Shown: piece after piece, positions 22,167 to 35,017 of the stretch
Layout of the letters: every line of letters starts with the position of its first letter
Numbering within the stretch: the first letter of the stretch is position 1
NCBI GenBank assembly: GCA_023078685.1
Contig: JALGAS010000004.1
Location: 2,852,001 to 2,916,000 of the forward strand
Direction of reading: 5' to 3'
DNA length: 64,000 nucleotides
From: Neopestalotiopsis rosae
Lineage: Eukaryota > Ascomycota > Sordariomycetes > Amphisphaeriales > Sporocadaceae
Notes under the pieces: generated by a model
What the model was told of the DNA's origin: nothing
The model's input: the letters and a program-made list of their open reading frames with translations, nothing else
The model's database searches: none
Position numbers and translations under genes: made by a program

Positions 22167-25100
22167 TTCGGAGACAGACAGAGAGAGACACGGCATGTCT
22201 CATTTTATGAAATTATCCATGTTCTTAATAAGACAGAAGAACCTTGGGCAGGACCCAGACTGTCGGGTCGGCCCTCATCTCGGTGATAACATGGAAGTCT
22301 TACCTGACTAGAAGGGGGGCTGGTCTTTGATACTACCTGAACAGATCCCAAATCCTTGACAGAAAGATTTGGAATTCTGATCAAAGACTAAGAAGTGATC
22401 GATGTTACCATTGAGGCCTGAATTGATCTGCGTTTTGCGGGGGATGGGCGGAAAAGCAAAGCAGATCCCGATGTGCTATACTATGTACTAATATGATCGT
22501 CAGTTATGCCCTACTTATGTATACATCAAGGTCGTGTGAAATGTGATGAGCCATAGGAGCATTTTCGGGTGCCTTGATTTTGACAACTCTTTTCCACATT
22601 TTTGAACAGGAATTATCAGACGTTAGGCTTAGTTATGCCCATATGTTCTAGGAGCTCTTAAATTGAGAGTATCCAACTTTCTCTGCATGCGATAGACGCC
22701 ACAAAACGCCTGGCGTCTAAACATACACGCCAACACGACCATCGAAAAGGAACTTATGAAGACTTGTCCGGGTCATGTCCTCTTTTTGTTTCGCGTGTGG
22801 CTGCATGCATGGAACTGACGTACGGAGGCAGGGTTGCCAATCGATCCTACCGAAGGCCAAGGTAGTTCAAACCCACCACACCAATATGGCACAGATGTGC
22901 CAAGCTGTATTCTATGTATGTACCATCTGATCACGCACTGGCCCCCAAAACTCGACCTACATATGCCATGCATGTATGAACATTTTAAAGAGCGGTGATG
23001 GCTTTTCAACAAGAACTGAATGGCTGCTCTTAATTCTTGGCAGAATTTGTTGTCGCTGAAGGCGTGCGTTGCTTAATTGGATTGCGATCAATGGGATAAC
23101 AGCGTGTGTCCTTCTGTAAGTGAAACATGGTGGTTCATTGATACGCTGGGTCTAGGTTCCGCACACATGTACGTGCTAAGAAACTGAAGAACATTATCCG
23201 ATGAAAAAGCTAAGCGACTACAACCCGCATCTTTCGAGAACGATCTCTCGCGAAGAATACCAGGGGAGCTCCCCATGTCCTATCTCTACATGACTTCTCA
23301 AAATCCGAGCAATTACGCGAAAGATCTCAGTACTTCTGCAACCGCAGAAAACAAGCATCATATGCGAATGGTGGCACAAGAAAGCGACATATCAAAGAGG
23401 GTGTCATCTTATGCAATGGGGTGCTTAGCCGCTCGGCTGTTATCCCTGACTTATTATTCTCTTTTGTGCTTATCCCCCTCCTCAGCTCATATACCAGCTA
23501 CATAGTGGTCTTTGGCTCTTTGCTCCTCTTACTCTCCCCCTTCTCCACCGTTCCGAGTTCTCGGGATGATATGATACCATTCCTCATCGATCCCCATGCA
23601 CCAGCATGGGGGGGCTAGTCACTGCATTTCTACAGTAACATACCTTTCTCAGTATTAGAAATGTTCTCCCAAATCCCGGTATCCTTGCTACTTTGTGCAT
23701 TCTTTTCTTATTCCCAGAGTTGTGGTCATCGTTGCCGCAGGCATCTTTGTCTTGCCTGTCGTCTTAGCACTAAGCCAAATGCTAGCATGCCAGAAAGTCC
23801 GCTGTCAACAACGCTTCTGTTTCTGTTTCCGGATCATGTCAATCTTTGGTTCGATTTTCATTCCGATGTTACATTCTTCATGACTTGTATACCGCATTTG
23901 GGGGTCCCCCCCTCCTCCTCTCTTCTGTTCCACGTTTCGATCATCTCAAAATAGAGACACAAGTGGAATGGAAGCTTGAAATTTTCGCATGAAATGTCTT
24001 TCGCCAGATTATGTTTCTTGGGCGCAAAAAAAAGCTCCTTGCTGTGACCCGAGAGCTTGGGGGGTTTGGGGGGCTTTTTTTCTCACCGCAGAAAGAAAAG
24101 TGCGAGTGACACGACATATGCATGGATCGACCCAGGTATGAAAAGCACAGCTTTCTTTTGTGCCACCACCATTTTGAGCCGCCGGCATTTCACTACTACG
24201 AGACATCTGACGTACCGCCTGCTGCTTATTCAACTTATACAAGGACAATGCCATCACAGTCCTAATTCGCAAGGGGGAGGAAACCAGACAGGGCCAAATT
24301 AGGACACGATACACTAGACCCCAAAGAAAAAGAAAAAGCAAAACTTGTACATGGTAAAGTGACTACACAGCAAGACAGCTAGTAGGGATGAGAGAGAAAC
24401 AGGGTACATAGGCGGATTATTGCCCAGCTAAGCCCTACACTAGTGACTACTGTAACATTTTAAGGAGATGGTCCATTTCATCGCCATCCTGCAAAGTCCG
24501 TACTTGGTCCATCGGCCCTCGGCCGGGGCCCGGCCCCTGTCGAAGTAATGGGGGAGATGGGACTCTCCTTCCCATCAATCCATCATATCCATCCATCAAA
24601 ATCTCCCCACTTCCGGGGCGTACGTACGCGCCAACGATAAGCGCGAACGAGAAAAGTTCAAAACCGGGGGAAAAAGGACCGGGGGGTTTGGCCCGAGTTC
24701 TGTTTCTGAGAAGTCTGGAACAATGAAGAATAGTGGGAATAAGGTGGGCATCGGAGGAGCTCAATTCTTTTCTCTTAACCCACCAAGCCCACAAAGGCCT
24801 CGACGCGATCTGCCAGCATATACGATATATTTTCTATTGAAATTGGCAAATGGTGTTGCCCGGTAAATTCTGCACGCAGTGTCCCGCTATTTCTCTTCTT
24901 CTTCTTCCTCCTCCCGTTGGACTCATTCTCCGCCCATTTATGACCCGCAAAAAAATCACAGAGGGCGCGCCCTCAAATCTCCAATCTCCGCAGGTGAGTT
25001 GAGGGAGGGGGAGGAGAAAGGAGAGTTAGTGGAAGATGTAAAAGTAATACTTCCTTGTTCCCGGTTCTAGTTTCGCGGGCTGATGCTACCCTGATGGTTT

Positions 25101-27483
25101 CGAATAGACAATTTAGGTTCGCTTCGGAGATCTGTAGTACTAATAGCCACGTTTTTTTTCGAATCAGAGGAAGGAAACCTTGAACGCTTGAAAATCGGTG
25201 TACGTTGGTTTGCAGATGGGAATGCAACATTACCGGGGCAACATGGCGTGTGTACGAAGATACTGTAGTATGTATGTAGGTATGTACGAGATATGCAACA
25301 TCCGCGCCTACACTACAACCAAGGAATGCATTTTTCCCTTCCTCCTCTTCTTTCTCCATAAAAAGGCCTTTGGATGTTGGAGAAATCTGGAGCCTTCCAT
25401 TCTCAACCGGGTACATGGACAGAGCAATAGCACAGCGTAGGATCTTTCGCTTTTCGAATCTCGGAGATCCATCGCTCATTTTTCCTCTCTCTTCTCGAGT
25501 CAGGAGCGTACATTGACTTAGTGCCAATGACCAGGTGCAATATGACATGGAACCACGGGGGCCAGCAACGGTAGAGTAGAGTAGGTAGCAAAAAGACGAT
25601 TAGGTTCAGGGCGACCCGAGAGGTCGGTAAGCTAGGCAGGGTGCCCCCTGTCCCCTGGGCTTTTCACGACTACATGCCATGTATGTACCGGACCCCGGTC
25701 AGTGGGAATGGCTCTTAGTGTTCAGGGTGTCCAGAGAGTGTCTAGGATGGTCAGGGTGGTCCTATTATGGAAAGCCCCACAGTATAACCGCCGAAAAGAC
25801 ACCAACTGAATCCTGGAGGAGGTCGGGCAAAGTTGGGAGTTGGCAGTTTTCAGCATTCTTTGGGTGATTTTCGACTTAAAAATAGAAATATCAGAGTATG
25901 AGAGATTTCTAATAAGGTTTCATGGGATTATGACATCGTGGCTAGAGAGACAGAGAAGGAGAGACAGAAGAAGAATTAAATTCTTGCTGAAAATTGTTAT
26001 GGGCTCAATTGGTGAAGGAGTGGATCGACCTTGAACGAGACTAAGGACCACAGATTGAAGCGCGGAAACGGCATCTCTCTCCCCGTCACAACCCAAGGGA
26101 CCCCCAAGAAGTCCATTTCGGCGTCTGGAGAACGACAGACAGAAAGTGGTCCCACGTCATAGGCCCTCATAGGCTGGATTTTGTTCCTCTGTCGTGCTGG
26201 GCACCCTGGTCTCTCTGCTGCCCTCTGTTACCCAAAGTCCTACGCATTCTATAGCATCATGTAAGTGTATGCCCACCGTCGGTCAAGTCACTGTAGAATC
26301 ATCTAGGGAGCACTTTTTATTGGTTTATTGAAACCACATGTAGAGCGAGTGGCATGACAGCAATACTACTCTTGAAAGAAACATGGCAAGGAAATGACAG
26401 CAGATTTCTGCATCTCATCCGCGTAACATGCATACTGACACGAATCTAACCCAGCCCTTTCTCTTCTTTATTCTCCGTTGAAAGTAAATCTTGGCCTGCC
26501 TGAAAGCACAAAACAGAACAAAAGAGAATCTTTTCTGCTCATTACATCAAGTCCAACTACAGCTTCGGCCGATCCCATAAAAACGTACATTGCTCCATGG
26601 CTAGAGAAATCCATGAACAGAAAAAGAAAGAAAAAAATCAACAAGTCTCTCCAACCCGCGCCTCGGAACAAGGATTCTCATGAGATGCTGGCAATGACAA
26701 GAATAAGAAGATGAAGGGGAATGAACCACGTATTGGAAACTCTGCAGGATACTCAATGTATGTAATTAGCAGTGGGCAGGGTTTGGAAAGAAGGGATACC
26801 GCAGAAAACGACAAGACAGATGACCGCATCGTTCTAGCTAAAGAAAGGGTAGCATGAAAAATGAAGAAAAAGAGGGGAGGGCAGGGCAGGGCAGAAGGAG
26901 GCAGAGGACAGGAAGGATTCTGGTTGGTTGACCAACACCGGAGACCTTCCGTGCAAGAAAAAAGAGAAAGGCAATAGATAACAACAAGCCTGTCGAGCCC
27001 CTCTAAACTCCTCAGTAATGTCGCACGCGCTAATGTTGACTTACTGCCAACCCACGACCCATCCCTGGAACCTAGCTATCCTAGCAAGCCTAGCTACTGT
27101 AGTATGGGGGGGTCCCCCCCTGCTGACAGCGCCATGACCCATGATAATTGTAGAGATAGATCCACAGTCAGGTAATTCGTGGGCTGCATCCGGGAACTTC
27201 TTCCCCGTTGTCGGCATTCCGGATTCAGCGAATGACATGGTCCCGGCATTCCACAGATGGATCGAGGCCAATTGGAAATGATCCTCGATTGCCCTTGTGT
27301 CGGCACCGTCCCCACGTAAATGCTTCGGCCATGTATGATGTGTGTATGTACGTAGCTAGGTCGTCAGGCAGCTCCATCTGGCTATGAACAGCGCCAGTAT
27401 CTTTGACCTCGGCCGGCAGGGATTCAACGGAACGCAATACAGTCTGACAGGGTTTGATTTGGTTTTTCTTCTGTGGGTGAAAG

Positions 27484-27540
27484 CGTAGGTAGTGATGTAG
27501 TGTAGGCTGATAGATAGGTAGGTAGATGTATGTATGTAGT
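27484..27540 (+). repeat. degenerate GTAG/GTAT tetranucleotide tract
   Basis: Imperfect repeats of GTAG, GATAG and GTAT, giving CTAC/CATAC on the minus strand. Similar tracts occur in the forkhead promoter near 30300-30390. They resemble the pyrimidine-rich leaders of fungal genes, but no minus-strand gene follows. Confidence 0.5.
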
Positions 27541-27763
27541 ATTGCAATGAATTTTCTTGGCAAAATCTCCCAAAAAAAACGCCTACCAGAAATAGAAAAA
27601 AAGAAAAAAAAAGTTATCCTTCCAATGCCGATCGACGTGAGTCGCCAAGTACCGCCCATGCCGAGACTCCTGGAAATAGTCCATCCTTGCCCTATGCAGT
27701 GTGACAAGTCACAGTCCTCCAGTTCATTGTGGCTGACCAATGAGGTACCTCATTGCTCCATTC

Positions 27764-29584
27764 CTATGACTGGAACTGATTTCCATCACCCCAGCCGTAG
27801 TTCACATTGCCGACGCCCACAGCTGGTCCTGGCGCGTTCTCGCCCATATCCTCAGTAAAGAGGTTGCCAAATGAGGCAGAAAGTTGTCCCAATTGCGATG
27901 CGTCGACTGGAACCGCTCCATTCTGCATCGATGGCGCCTCGTACACGCCCGTGACGTCCTCTAGTCTATAGGGGTTGACCCCAGCGTGAGCATGTGGCAT
28001 CGGGGAGTGAATCTGTTGTTGTTGTTGGTGCTCCCCATGTCCGAAAAAGTATCCGTGACTAGTGACTGAACCCATTGGGGGAGGACCTTGCATCGTACTT
28101 GTGAATGTGAAATCACCTGTAGGCATCTCTGGCGGAGTCGCAGGGTTGTTCCCGGCAGCTTGGCCAAATTCCATGCTTGGAGCTCGGCTGTAGAAAGTCT
28201 GTTGTGCCTGGAAGTCATTGCGAGGAATGCGGCTGGTGAGGACACCGCCATGCTGAGGCTGCCTCATACGGGTCATGCGCCGGCTGGCTGCCAGTCTGGT
28301 TCGGCTAGCCGTAATGCCGCCTCGTCTACCAGAAGTTGCTCGTGCTGAGACATGATGCCCCTGATTGGAGCGATGAGAAGCTGCAGACCTGCGGCCAGGG
28401 TTGTTTCTGGGTCGGTATCGAGTAGTGCTTTGCACGCCGTCTCTTACTGCCCAGTCTTGCAGAATCCATTCAGTTGACCTCCTTGGCGTTCCAGCGTCAG
28501 TCACTGGGCCATCAGGCCTGTCTTTGGGGTCACGCTTGACGAAGGCCTATCTCACTGTTAGCATGCCTGGCCTAGGAAGAAAGAGCAAAGAGAAAAGCAT
28601 GTCCTTTGGGGGCTGACTTACTCCATTCATGCTCAAGTTGTGCCGGATGCTGTTCTGCCATCCCTTGTGCTCTGGAACAGCCCTGTCCGTGTTCTCGCGG
28701 AACCACTGGTATATCTCTTGCAACGTCATGGCGTGGTCTTCACGGCTCATAAAAGCCCGAAAGATGAGCTGTGCATACGGTTCATCAGGCCTGTTGGCTT
28801 CGTCTGCATCCAAATCGGCGTCCTCATCCTGTCCGCTGGATCCAGGTGGTGGTGTATTCTCATCATTGTGGTTGTAGCTGTTATCCAGCTCATCCTTCAT
28901 CTCAGGGGACATGCTCCGGTCCGACATGGCAGAGTCGGCGGGGTCTGGTGTCATGGACGGAACACTGGGTGTCATTGGCTCTGTCTCCATGGTCCTAGCC
29001 ATGTAGCTGTCGTCCCCAAATGGAGAAGCAACCATCTGTTGATGGAACCCGTCGTCCATCTGCAGTTGTATGCCCATGTGAAGGCTGTAGGGAGGAGTGA
29101 CGTCTGGGTTCTTCCAGGCTGCCTCTTGGTAGGGGAACTGCTGTGATCCAGCCGGTGACCAAGACCTAGGACTGTGGACCAGAGACGGAGTGGACAAGGC
29201 AGCAGTGGCATGAAGCCCAAAGCTCGCACTTGTCGGCGAGGAGCGATAGGTATACTCATCAAACTCGTCGTCAGAGGTAGGAGGTGGAGTGGGCCACATG
29301 GACATGCCCTGGTACGGGGATCTGGATGGGTGGATAACTAGTGGCTGGTGTGTTTGGGGAGCCGTGGTCATGGTTGTTGGAGGAAAGTGCAGGGACTGTT
29401 TGGCAGGCAGCTGGGTGGTTTCAGCAATGTCCAACGAAGGCGAGGGAGGAAAGGCCGCGTCTGGATTGGGATAGTTTCTGTTAATCTTTGGTGATTGTGT
29501 CGTGCAAGTCCGTTGCGGGTCGTTGCTAGTCGCGTCTGGAGAAGCGTATTCGACGGGCAGGCCGTCGCAGAACGTCAACTGCAT
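27764..29584 (-). CDS. forkhead (winged-helix) transcription factor
   Basis: Two exons, 29584-28622 and 28546-27764, with a 75-base intron inside the DNA-binding domain, give 581 residues. The forkhead domain spans about residues 265-345: PYAQLIFRAFMSRED, then EIYQWFREN, then the recognition helix GWQNSIRHNLSMNGAFVKRD completed across the splice. This helix is the hallmark of the family and would contact DNA. The N-terminal half is disordered and S/P-rich. The C-terminal part is basic then Q/N-rich. No FHA domain is seen, so it is not a Fkh2-type cell-cycle factor. The reading frame continues upstream to a TTG at 29698, but MQLTFCDGLP at 29584 is the first ATG. A role in development or cell cycle is likely by family, not shown here. 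Confidence 0.93.
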
Positions 29585-31562
29585 GCTGAGCAAGGCCGGC
29601 GGCTGGAGTGAATATGAGGGCGGTAGAAGAGATGGCTCAAGGCAATGTGGATCGCTCTGAGACAAGATACGATGCCGTTCCGGTGAGATTAGAGGCAAGT
29701 CGTAGTAGACTAACGAATACGAAGCGTCACGTTCAAAGTGAGAAAGAAACTAAGGGCGCGGTGATGCTCGCACAAGATTGTGTCGGAGACGGAGACTTGA
29801 CAATGGTAATGTCAGCCTCTAGATCAGGACTGGTTCTGCAAAGTCTTAGGTAGGTCGACGAGACGTTTGGCGGTAGTCGTCAAGAGTGTGAAAGAGAAAT
29901 TTTTGTACAAGTCGTGAGTGTGGTGTTGTGGCAGGACGGGCGAGCAAAACAGGGTGGCGAGGCGATGGATATGTGTGTACTATAAGTCCATAAAATAGGA
30001 TTGAGCGGTTGTGCGGCCTTGACCGGGCGTGACCTGGTTCTGCTTTGTGTGTAGATCGTTCCCAGCGATCTCGAAAAATAAAATGATAATGTAGTTACCG
30101 CTCTGCAAGGGTAGAGATCAGGACTCCTTCCAGGTACCAGGGATGCAAGAGAGATCCTGATACGATGGAAGAGAGTCAAGGGCAGCTTCCCAACCGTGGG
30201 ATGCGTGGAGGCCAGGGGGTGGCAGATGCATACATACGTACTCAACGGGCGACCAGGGAGTGTATGCAGGTAGGGGCCGGGGATGATGAGAGAGGTACAA
30301 GTTAGATAGGTAGGGTAGATACGTTGGTAGTAGAGTGGAGCATGTAGGATGTGGATTCCCTGTCATACGTGTTGTATGTATGTACGGTACGCTTTTGGCT
30401 TCTGTCAAGGCCACATCTAGATGAGAGACGAGAGGAGCAAGACAGACAGAGGATGGAATGGGTCAGAGGCCGTTGGGCAACACAAAAGCCGCTAAGTCAA
30501 GAAGAGTAGAATCCAGGTGCCATCTGCCTACTGTGTACAGAGGCAGGCCGATTCTGGCTTTCCAACTGCGGGTCCCATCCTAGTGATATCTATCAAAATG
30601 GGCGGAGGAAAATAGGAAAGCCTGGACGCCTTGTGCCTATGTACATCGCATGTCACTGGCTCCTTCTCTTGGTTGTGTGATTGTGCCGGTACTTGCATGT
30701 ACATGACATGACATGCGTCTGTGTTTATGTTGTGCAAACGCCGTTGCATTTTATGTGGCCCGCGCTCAGTGCTGCTCGGTTGCATCTATGTACAATACGT
30801 CGTCATGGCATCTCGGGGAGATTGTCTCTTGTGCTAGGAGGGCGCTGCTGGCTTTTCATTTCATGGTACACACACACATACGTATGAGGAGGTATTGTGT
30901 ACCCAACTTCCTGCACCACATCAGCAGATACATGGTAAATGTAGCAGAGTGGCTTGAGAGCCTGCAACATTGTTAGCCCCGAGAAGGTGAGAGAGCGTTT
31001 GGACCCAGAACAGGCCAGTGTCATGGGAGCTAGGCTTCAACCAAGATCACCGAGAGGTCATTGTGCTCGAAGCAGGTAAGCGTAGCTGAAGGCAGACCAT
31101 ATGGGCAGAATAAGGAATTGTCAAGAGTTAGTGTACAGCGTGGTTGGCCCGGGATTTAAGGGCCACCTCCCGCAAGGCAAATCCACGCGGCTTCTTGCAT
31201 CTCGATGGCCTGAACAACAGGCTCGCCAACTAGAGCCAATCAGCAATTGCTCGGTCCCGATCTGGGCCTTCTCTTGCAGCCCTGTTTCCTCTCAAGCAGA
31301 TCCAAGTAGAAGTAGACTGAAGTGAGAGAATTTGCGCGAGGAAAAGGTGAGGGCAACTCCGAGAGTGGACACAGTGAATTACCAGCAATGGCCTCCCTTT
31401 CCTCATTGATAACTGGGTGCAGCTGCCGGTCCCCTGGTAGTCAGATCTCATGTAAGGCACCTGTCGATGATCCGAGTGGTAAGAGGTCGACCAAATTCTG
31501 TCTGTTTATAGTGTGTAAAGGATTTCTGCTTTGTCTAGCCTCGTTCCATTCGATTACTTGGA
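29585..31562. other. forkhead gene upstream region, no gene seen
   Basis: This region should hold the promoter and leader of the forkhead gene. It contains (GTAG)n-like and (GTAT)n-like tracts near 30300-30390 and a CA run near 30868-30877. Open frames are short and show no domain. Confidence 0.5.
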
Positions 31563-31808
31563 CTACCCAAAGGTGACATTCTCCTGATCTCTATCCATAG
31601 TGTAGAGAGTAACCAGCCCGTGGCGCATTTCCCAACCATTAGGCTCTTCCACTGGTGTCTGAGTTCTGACGTAAGACGCATATATAGTAGCGAGCAGCCT
31701 GGCGTATTGTTCAACAACAAGGTCGTATCTGATACGCCCTTGCTCAAGTAAGGCAGCAGTCACCCGGCTACAGTCTGACAAGTGAGAATGTTGAAATATC
31801 CGAGTCAT
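31563..31808 (-). pseudogene. possible gene fragment or 3'-UTR ORF, 81 codons
   Basis: An ATG-initiated minus-strand frame (MTRIFQHSHLSDCSRVTAAL..., ending DRDQENVTFG). Its composition looks more protein-like than the surrounding random frames. It starts 137 bases after the Cactin stop codon, so it probably lies in that gene's 3' UTR. A possible splice acceptor (AATTAG) lies just before it, which could make it a leftover terminal exon. No family recognised. Confidence 0.2.
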
Positions 31809-31944
31809 TCTATCGACAGTGACTAATTAGGTTTGTATTCAAGTAACGTAGCCTGGCAGTGCCATGCCCCACAGCCATGGCTCAGACGTTTGCTTGCTGC
31901 TAGGTATTCCTGTCGCCAGCAAGCCGCAGATAAGGACATATGGA

Positions 31945-33819
31945 CTATTTGCGATAATAGATCTGTTCCTCTGTTAGTACTCGTGCATTGCATATAGCTG
32001 AGTCAAGGAGGAGGTCTCACCTTTTTGAACTGGAAGTGCAACTGGAGAATGCCCTGTTGGTGGAAAAATCAGTTTCATTATACTCGACAAGGATTTAGTT
32101 TTCCGCCAAAAGACAAAAGCACGATGGCGGAAAGGGAGAAGAGACAAAAGAGACGACACCCGCGCGTTTGAGAGCCTGGCCCGTGAACGGTATCACAGAG
32201 GGAGGCTATGGGAGGCTATGGGATGCTGCCATATGGGACAGCGTACTAGGATATGCCAGTCGCGTTGAGTACCGCCGATGAACGCATGCAGCCATCTCAA
32301 ATTCTTACCACGGCCGCGGAAGACATACCCTGCCATGCCAGGCAGAAAACAAGCAAGGGGGTGGTCGCCAGTGGGGGAAAATAGCATCGTCACTCACCTT
32401 GTCAAAACTGCTCCTGAACCCTCGATCTTTCTTTGCGCTGTAGTCCCATTCCCGATCCACAATACGAAAGGCGATGTCCTCGTACGGTGGCCCGGCGATG
32501 AATCGAATCAAACAAGTGTCTTCCTCGCCTGCCGCCGCAAATGATTCACCTCGGCGTCTGCCATGTTCTCTAATGATCTTAAAGGTGGGCGCCTTGGTCT
32601 TATCAATCAGTTCTGGATAAAAGATATTGAACTTGTACCCCTGAACAACCTTGGGAGGGGGGTTGTCGTGGTCGTAATGTGTCTGATTGTACTTGTTCCA
32701 CTCATAGCCCATTTGTACGCGGTTGAAATATCGTGGCTTTCTCGGTCTATATTTCTCGGCCCACTGTGGCTTGGCGGCCGATGTGACAGTCTCCTCGGCA
32801 GTAAAAATCTCTTCGTTTTCGCTGAAGCCACGCGCCACCTCGCGGTCATAGAGTGCCTTGGTCGCTTGGGAGAAGTCCTCACCACCGGCAGTGGCAAATC
32901 GTGCAGTTCCTGGGGCAGATGCCGTTGCGCCACTCGAGGTAGCAGAAGCTGAAGGGACCATAGCCGTGGTCGGTTTCGAGACGGAAGGTGACGAAGAGGC
33001 GTTATTGCGTATCGCATCTGCCGACGAAGTTGAAGCGGCAGCAAGCGCTTCGGCCTTTGCAGGATTGCTCTCTCGGAGCTCTTTAATTCTGTGTTCCTTG
33101 AGCTCCTCGCAAATGTTTCGGAGCTTGGCTTTTGCCTTGTAGACCAACAAGGATTTGAGAAGCTGACCCCAGTAATCCGTGTCGATGGCTTCATCTGACC
33201 TGAGCTTGGTTCTAATCTGTCCCTCGAGTTTCTCCAGCTGCTCAAGCGACTTGGGGCCGAGGATCTTGTCGACATCAGCGCTGACTGAGCTGACGGCACG
33301 TTCCTCTGCACCCATGGGCTTTAGTTTGTGCCGTCTCTCAGCGGCAAGAGACTGCAGCGCAGTCCAGTATTCCCGATTTCGGCCATTTGTTTCCAAAGTG
33401 TGGTAGGACTTGATGTCACCCTCCAATTCATCAAGCTGGGCTACATTGAGAGCTTCGACCACAGCAATGGGATTGGGGACGTCGATTTCGGCATCGGCTT
33501 CTTGGTCGTCAAAGATGTCTCGGTCGGTATCGATGTAACGAAGATTGAAAGCGAGCAGATCGATGGGTTTGGCGCGGCCTTCTCGAACCCTTATGTCGGC
33601 CTTCTTCTTGGACTGCTTGAGCACAAAGTTGTCCTCGTCGGCGACAAACTTTCTGGCCTGTTCGTCCTGGGTCAAGTATGCGGGCGTTGGCGTAGCAGGT
33701 TTGCTAGCAGGTCGGGATGGCTTTGTGATCCTGTTGTTTGGGTCTCGTCTAGGAGATGTGATGTTCTGGCGTGGGGGTGACTTACGCCCAGCAATCATGG
33801 CCCTCCTTCCGGGATCCAT
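31945..33819 (-). CDS. splicing factor Cactin
   Basis: Three exons, 33819-32398, 32053-32021 and 31962-31945, give 490 residues. The C-terminal cactin domain is clear: KPRYFNRVQMGYEWNKYNQ, then PPKVVQGYKFNIFYPEL, GPPYEDIAFRIVDREW and RGFRSSFDK. It is completed only after splicing, by GILQLHFQFKK (33-base exon) and IYYRK-stop (18-base exon), the expected family C-terminus. The middle holds the helical cactin_mid region (VVEALNVAQLDELEGDIKSY). The protein is a nuclear spliceosome component that supports splicing fidelity and efficiency. The N-terminus is short and basic; an upstream exon is possible, because a GTAAGT occurs about 30 bases after the ATG. The 344-base intron 1 is much longer than the other introns here. 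Confidence 0.92.
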
Positions 33820-34313
33820 CTTGGTGCCAGCGCGCGCTTTGAGAGAAGTAAGACTTTACGCTTTGCTCAAGTATAGATTGAAATGGCAAGGTGTGTTTTT
33901 CGGTTTGTCGTGCTGGCAAGATGAATCAATGGGTAGATTGTCGCGATGACGGCAGTGGTTGCGGTTCTCAAGGTAGAAATTATGACTGCGTGCACGGACC
34001 CTGATGCTACACTGGGCGCGCCTGCCCAAGCTACAACACTGGCACACACTGGATTGAACCTCGGAACTTGACCAATCAAAATCGCTGTAAACGCCAATCA
34101 ATTACTATAGGATTTCTCCCTTGACACAAAGTCATAAAGTACGCTGCGGCAAAATGTGACCGGGCAGTTTGTCTTTATATACAATGTCGTGCTACCGTAT
34201 GGCATAGCTGCTTGTCTCGTCTATTTGTGTATCGAATTCCTCCAGTTTGTGCTAAGTTCTCAGGAGATCTCGAGAGCTCAAAGCGCACAATCATCTGCAC
34301 CATCACCAATAGC
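33820..34313. other. intergenic, 0.5 kb
   Basis: It lies between the Cactin start and the stop of the small secreted protein, both genes on the minus strand. It serves as Cactin promoter and 3' end of the effector-like gene. No other element seen. Confidence 0.5.
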
Positions 34314-35017
34314 CTAGTTCATAATGGAGACAGCAATGCGAATTCCCTCGCATTGGATTCCACCGAGGACGGACTGAATACGAATGATGAGCAAAATATC
34401 ACAAACTGAAACTTCGGAATGGGCGAAACGAAAAGAGTCAAACTTACAATACCATCGCCACTCTGAGCCTCCTTGACAGCCTCATCGAGGAAATTGGCAA
34501 TATCCTCGCTTCCAATACTGTCGAAGCCGAACCCAAATCAGCATTTACCGTTCAGAGATCTACTAGGTTACAGATGAATAAGAATTTGACTTACAGGACT
34601 CGGTGCTGGCCGTCAGGGTTGCTGATGCGAACAAAACAGTTACCCTCGTAGGCAAGCGTGCTAGCAGCCGTACCATCCCAGCTGAGGATGTGCCAGTAGC
34701 CAGGACGCGAGCGCCAGTAGTCGGCAAGGGCCTGGCAATCGGACGTATCGGAGTAGTCGCCTCCGACAGGCTCGACTGTATATTGAAATAGGTATTTTTG
34801 TCAGTTTTCGCAATGCTGCTTTGGTTGGGGGAAACAGCCAGGATGACTTGAGGGGCAACGTACAGCCCATAGGTTCGCAGAGGGCGTGGATAGACCAGTG
34901 ATTGGTGAAAGGGCTCTGGAAGGCGCGAGTGTCGAGAGCACTGGACTGGTCAGAAGTCGGAGCGGCGGCGGCCAGAGCCATGGCGGACAGGTTGGAGAGC
35001 ATCTTGAAGAACTGCAT
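34314..35017 (-). CDS. small secreted cysteine protein, Ecp2/Hce2-like effector candidate
   Basis: Four exons, 35017-34864, 34775-34595, 34517-34448 and 34373-34314, with introns of 88, 77 and 74 bases, give 154 residues. The N-terminus (MQFFKMLSNLSAMALAAAAP) is a short signal-peptide-like segment. The mature part has four cysteines, in LCEPMG, SDCQALAD, GNCFVRI and IQCEGI, enough for two disulfides. The order 'DCQ.LAD..., G.C, I.S.DI..FLDEAV' parallels the Hce2/Ecp2 family of fungal secreted proteins, whose members include plant-infection effectors. Similarity is at motif level only, so the family call is tentative. It is expected to be extracellular; no function beyond secretion is claimed. 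All three splices keep the frame and restore sensible sequence. Confidence 0.65.

Larger units (their letters stand above)
19048..27763. other. 8.7-kb gene-free region between convergent genes
   Basis: No frame here carries a recognisable domain. The longest (191 codons at 24973-25548 minus, 214 at 21053-21697 plus) are biased low-complexity reads. The region is not strongly AT-rich and shows no transposase or reverse-transcriptase remnants, so RIP-inactivated transposons are not obvious. It is rich in simple patterns: a G26 run at 22141, repeated AGGGTCCTG near 20700-20722, a CTT/CCT pyrimidine tract near 24893-24915, purine tracts around 26600-26900 and CTAC/CATA-type repeats near 27480-27540. 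Both flanking coding genes end into it. It may hold long 3' UTRs or a long non-coding transcript. Confidence 0.5.

Noticed and set aside
24973..25548. 191-codon minus-strand frame in the gene-free block
   Set aside because: Low-complexity composition, including a P/S/L-rich end, no domain and no splice partners.
29585..29698. Forkhead start at 29698
   Set aside because: That codon is TTG. The first in-frame ATG is at 29584.
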